Shown piece by piece: positions 5,172-7,369 of a stretch of DNA of 7,369 bases. The position numbers were made by a program, and so were the translations under genes. Within the stretch, counting starts at the first letter, position 1. Every line of letters begins with the position of its first letter. This stretch comes from an uncultured Oscillibacter sp. GTDB taxonomy: Bacteria > Bacillota > Clostridia > Oscillospirales > Oscillospiraceae. The notes below the pieces were generated by a model. It saw only the letters and a program-made list of their open reading frames with translations. It made no database searches and was not told the DNA's origin. The DNA lies in contig UQMC01000102.1 in the NCBI GenBank assembly GCA_900542115.1, forward strand, positions 1 to 7,369, in the 5' to 3' direction.

Positions 5172-6996
5172 AATCAGGAAGTATGTTCTTCCGAATATCC
5201 CGTACCTATTCATCGGCTGGTTTTGCCTGAAAATCGGCACGGCGTACCGTCTGGCCGCTGGTACGGGCTTCGGGGAAAAGCTGCTGGGGCTGGGCCAGAC
5301 CATCGGTGCGGCTTTTGGCAGCTTTGCCCCCGGCCTTGCCCCGTTGGATTGGCTTGTCGGCATTGTGGGCGCAGTCGGTTTCCGGCTGCTGATCTACTGC
5401 AAGGCGAAAAAAGCAAAGAAATTTCGCCGCGATGCCGAGTACGGCACGGCCCGCTGGGGAACGGAAAAGGACATCAAGCCCTTTGTCGATCCCAAGTTTG
5501 AAAACAATATGCTGCTGACCGCCACGGAACGGCTCACCATGAACACCCGCCCGAAAAATCCAGCCAACGCCCGCAACCTCAATTTCTGCGGGATCGGCTC
5601 GTCCGGCTCGGGCAAGACCCGCTTTTGGCTCACGCCCCAGCTTTTGCAGGCACATTCTTCCTATGTGGTGGTAGACCCCAAGGGCGGTGTGCTGGGGCAG
5701 GTCGGGGCCTTTCTCCAGCGCCGAGGCTATCAGATCAAGGTGTTCAACAGCATAGATTTTTCTAAATCCATGCACTACAACCCTTTATCGTATATCCGCA
5801 ACGAGGCCGACATCCTGAAATTCGTGAACGCCCTGATCACCAACACCAAGGGCGAGGGCAAGGAGGGCGATCCGTTCTGGACGAAAGCGGAAACGCTTTT
5901 GTACTGCGCCCTAATCGCCTACATCATTTTCGAGGGGCCTGCCGAGGATCGGAATATGAATACGCTGGTGGACATGATCTCCGGCATGGAGGTCAAGGAG
6001 GATGATGAAAACTATAAAAACGCCGTGGATTATATGTTTGACGGCCTTGCCAAACGCAAGCCGGATTGCTTCGCCGTGAAGCAATACCGCAAATTTAAGC
6101 TAAGCAGCGGCAAGACGGCCAAAAGCATTTTGATCTCCTGTGGCGCTCGGCTTGCTCCCTTTGACATTCCCCAGCTTCGGGAGATTATGTCCTATGACGA
6201 GCTGGAGCTTGACCGCATGGGGGATCGGCGCACGGCGACATTTTTCTGTATCAGCGATACGGACAGCACCTACAATTTCCTTGTGGCGCTGGCCTTTTCG
6301 CAGATGTTCAATCTCCTGTGTGAACGGGCGGACAATGTTCACGGCGGGCGGCTGCCCCATCATGTGCGGGTGCTGTGGGACGAGGCGGCCAACACCGGGC
6401 AAGTGCCAAACTTGGAAAAGCTGGTGGCGGTCATCCGCTCTCGTGAGATCAGCCTGTGCCTGCTGTATCAGCAGCTTGCCCAATGTAAGGCCATCTACGA
6501 TAAAAACGCGGAAACCATCCTCGGCAACATGGATAGTGTTCTGTTCCTCGGCGGGCGCGAAAGCTCCACCATCAAGGAAATATCCGAGAACTGGCTGGGT
6601 AAGGCCACCATCTCCATGCAGACCGAGGGACGCTCACGGGGCCAATCCGAAAGCTACAGCCAAAATACCCAGCGGCTCGGGCGAGAACTGATGACCCCAA
6701 GTGAACTTGCCACCATGCCCGGAGATCGGTGCATTTTGCAGCTTCGGGGCCTGCCGCCGTTCTACTCCAAGAAGTACGATTTGAAACAGCATCCAAACTA
6801 CAAATACACCGCCGAGGCCGACAAGGTGAAGAACGCTTTTGATCTCAACAGCCTTGTGACGCGGCGGATGGACAAGCTCAACCCCAACGAAACCTATACC
6901 GTTTACAAGGTGGACGTGCCGGATGAGGCGATCACAGGCGAGGACGAGGACATCCTCAACTATGACGATCTCGACGACCCGGATACCTTTGTATAA
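5158..6996 (+). CDS. virD4: VirD4/TraG-type type IV coupling protein
   Basis: This 612-residue membrane ATPase recruits the relaxase-bound DNA strand to the type IV secretion channel and powers its transfer. Two N-terminal hydrophobic segments (about 11-33 and 62-81) anchor it in the membrane, followed by a basic stretch and the family's YGTARW (95-100). Walker A is GSSGSGKT (147-154, K153). Walker B is VRVLWDE with D408-E409, followed by the conserved region NLEKLVAVIRSREISLCLLYQQ (first half quoted from about 418) that belongs to the TraG/VirD4 ATPase core. Near the C-terminus is PGDRCILQLRGLPPFYSKKY, and the protein ends in an acidic tail (EDEDILNYDDLDDPD) that may contact partners. AAAGGAGG lies 6 nt before the ATG. 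The length is normal for the Tn1549-like family and no motif is missing, so the protein appears intact. Confidence 0.96.
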   Translation: MATDKIRKYVLPNIPYLFIGWFCLKIGTAYRLAAGTGFGEKLLGLGQTIGAAFGSFAPGLAPLDWLVGIVGAVGFRLLIYCKAKKAKKFRRDAEYGTARWGTEKDIKPFVDPKFENNMLLTATERLTMNTRPKNPANARNLNFCGIGSSGSGKTRFWLTPQLLQAHSSYVVVDPKGGVLGQVGAFLQRRGYQIKVFNSIDFSKSMHYNPLSYIRNEADILKFVNALITNTKGEGKEGDPFWTKAETLLYCALIAYIIFEGPAEDRNMNTLVDMISGMEVKEDDENYKNAVDYMFDGLAKRKPDCFAVKQYRKFKLSSGKTAKSILISCGARLAPFDIPQLREIMSYDELELDRMGDRRTATFFCISDTDSTYNFLVALAFSQMFNLLCERADNVHGGRLPHHVRVLWDEAANTGQVPNLEKLVAVIRSREISLCLLYQQLAQCKAIYDKNAETILGNMDSVLFLGGRESSTIKEISENWLGKATISMQTEGRSRGQSESYSQNTQRLGRELMTPSELATMPGDRCILQLRGLPPFYSKKYDLKQHPNYKYTAEADKVKNAFDLNSLVTRRMDKLNPNETYTVYKVDVPDEAITGEDEDILNYDDLDDPDTFV

Positions 6997-7013
6997 CCTC
7001 TGGCAAAAAGGGC

Positions 7014-7040
7014 TCCCGCAAAATCGGAGATTTTGTGGGA
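7014..7040. repeat. 12-bp hairpin downstream of the coupling-protein gene
   Basis: TCCCGCAAAATC (7014-7025) pairs with GATTTTGTGGGA (7029-7040) through a GGA loop, with one G-T pair. CCTCT (6997-7001) could also pair with AGAGG (7041-7045) outside it. There is no T run on the 3' side, so mRNA processing or stabilisation between virD4 and maff2 is more likely than termination. Confidence 0.6.
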
Positions 7041-7057
7041 AGAGGAGCCGCAGCGGA

Positions 7058-7183
7058 ATGAGTGATTTTTCGCGCTTGCGCGGAAATGAACGATATGAAG
7101 TTTGCGGCGACGAGTCCAGAGGATCAGCTGCCGCCAGAAATGGCGTCTTTTTTCATGGCCGGGGCTTTGTCCCCGGAGAATAG
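7058..7183 (+). CDS. Possible small ORF, 41 aa, before the Maff2-like gene
   Basis: ATG at 7058 is preceded by AGAGGAG (spacing about 10 nt) and the TAG at 7181-7183 touches the ribosome site of the next gene, a layout that would suit translational coupling. The product (MSDFSRLRGNERYEV...) is Arg/Gly-rich and not recognised. A competing frame from ATG 7086 reads MNDMKFAATSPEDQLPPEMA and looks at least as protein-like, but it has no ribosome site and runs out of frame deep into the next gene. Either or neither may be real; CCGGGG/CCCCGG at 7159-7176 also forms a hairpin here. Confidence 0.2.
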   Translation: MSDFSRLRGNERYEVCGDESRGSAAARNGVFFHGRGFVPGE

Positions 7184-7191
7184 GAGGCTAT

Positions 7192-7332
7192 ATGCAGTTT
7201 TTCGCTTCTGCCATCACCACTTTGCAGACCCTTGTGATTGCCCTCGGCGCTGGCCTCGGCGTGTGGGGCGTGGTCAATCTGCTGGAGGGCTATGGCTCGG
7301 ACAACCCCGGCGCTAATGCTCATGTACGGTAA
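7192..7332 (+). pseudogene. Maff2-family small membrane protein gene, prematurely ended
   Basis: Maff2 proteins are short hydrophobic proteins encoded between the coupling protein and the TrbL/VirB6-like gene of Tn1549-type elements and are probable membrane parts of the transfer channel. The first 41 residues fit well: MQFFASAITTLQTLVIALG, then AGLGVWGVVNLLEGYG and SDNPGA, with one membrane helix at about 8-31. After NPGA the family normally continues with a Lys/Gln-containing segment and a second hydrophobic helix, giving about 60-70 residues. Here it reads NAHVR and stops at residue 46, at the point where the DNA changes from GC-rich to AT-rich. AGGAGG lies 4 nt before the ATG. The gene is probably interrupted by an insertion or rearrangement with the rest outside the window; a functional short form cannot be excluded. 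Confidence 0.75.
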
Positions 7333-7369
7333 AGTATCACAAGAAAATTATGTCGAATTGACAGCCGCC
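7322..7369 (+). CDS. Start of an open frame running off the window, unrecognised
   Basis: ATG at 7322 opens a frame (MYGKVSQENYVELTAA...) that has no stop in the remaining 16 codons and uses AT-rich codons (AAA, GTA, TCA, AAT, TTG). It overlaps the end of the truncated Maff2-like frame, and no ribosome site is evident. It could be the first part of a mobile-element gene or simply non-coding sequence; the visible part is too short to judge. Confidence 0.2.
   Translation, partial: MYGKVSQENYVELTAA

Noticed and set aside
7316..7369. Group II intron start at the maff2 junction
   Set aside because: Group II introns are common in such ICEs, but no GTGYG-type 5' boundary is seen here; the type of insertion cannot be named from 50 bases.
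1..7369. CRISPR array, tRNA or rRNA genes
   Set aside because: No regularly spaced direct repeats and no cloverleaf or rRNA-like conserved segments were seen.

Overview
The window looks like part of an integrative and conjugative element (ICE) of the Tn1549 / Clostridioides CTn2-CTn4-CTn5 type, in a Bacillota (Clostridia) host. The reasons are the gene order (ParB-like protein, small DUF4406/DUF7768-type protein, C5 DNA methyltransferase, ArdA, PcfB, VirD4-type coupling protein, Maff2), strong AGGAGG ribosome binding sites, tight gene spacing and GC-rich third codon positions. Family assignments come from recognisable motifs and remembered family sequences; no database search was possible.

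Layout. 1-507 (minus): an AT-rich gene for a compact PD-(D/E)XK (Mrr-like) nuclease domain protein with its own promoter, probably cargo or defence. 508-770: divergent intergenic region with a minus-strand promoter, a 12-bp palindrome, two Shine-Dalgarno (SD) sequences and a small leader hairpin with a T run. 771-2237: ParB/Spo0J-like protein with a long disordered N-terminus carrying an AT-hook, followed by a clear terminator. 2270-2525: GC-rich, highly self-complementary spacer. 2526-5171 and on to 6996: a closely packed run of genes (DUF4406-like, methyltransferase, ArdA, PcfB, VirD4). 6997-7191: spacer with a 12-bp hairpin and uncertain small ORFs. 7192-7332: a Maff2-like membrane protein gene that loses family similarity and stops early, where the sequence turns AT-rich; a new open frame starts at 7322 and runs off the window.

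Most interesting feature. Inside the methyltransferase gene, in the +1 frame, lies a complete second gene (3194-3694, 166 codons). It has a well-placed SD (AGGGAGG, 6 nt from ATG), GC-rich third positions and a sequence resembling a phage/ICE protein family of unknown function that I associate with C5 methyltransferases. The methyltransferase frame keeps its catalytic motifs through the same stretch, but its third-position GC drops there from about 73% to about 49% (hand counts). This is what a true dual-coding region would produce.

How the genes fit together. ParB probably helps maintain the excised circle or acts as a DNA-binding regulator. The methyltransferase and ArdA would protect incoming DNA from host restriction. 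PcfB and VirD4 would bring the relaxase-DNA complex to the type IV secretion channel, whose membrane components normally begin with Maff2. The interrupted maff2 suggests that this copy has been hit by a mobile element or a rearrangement, so its transfer function may be affected.
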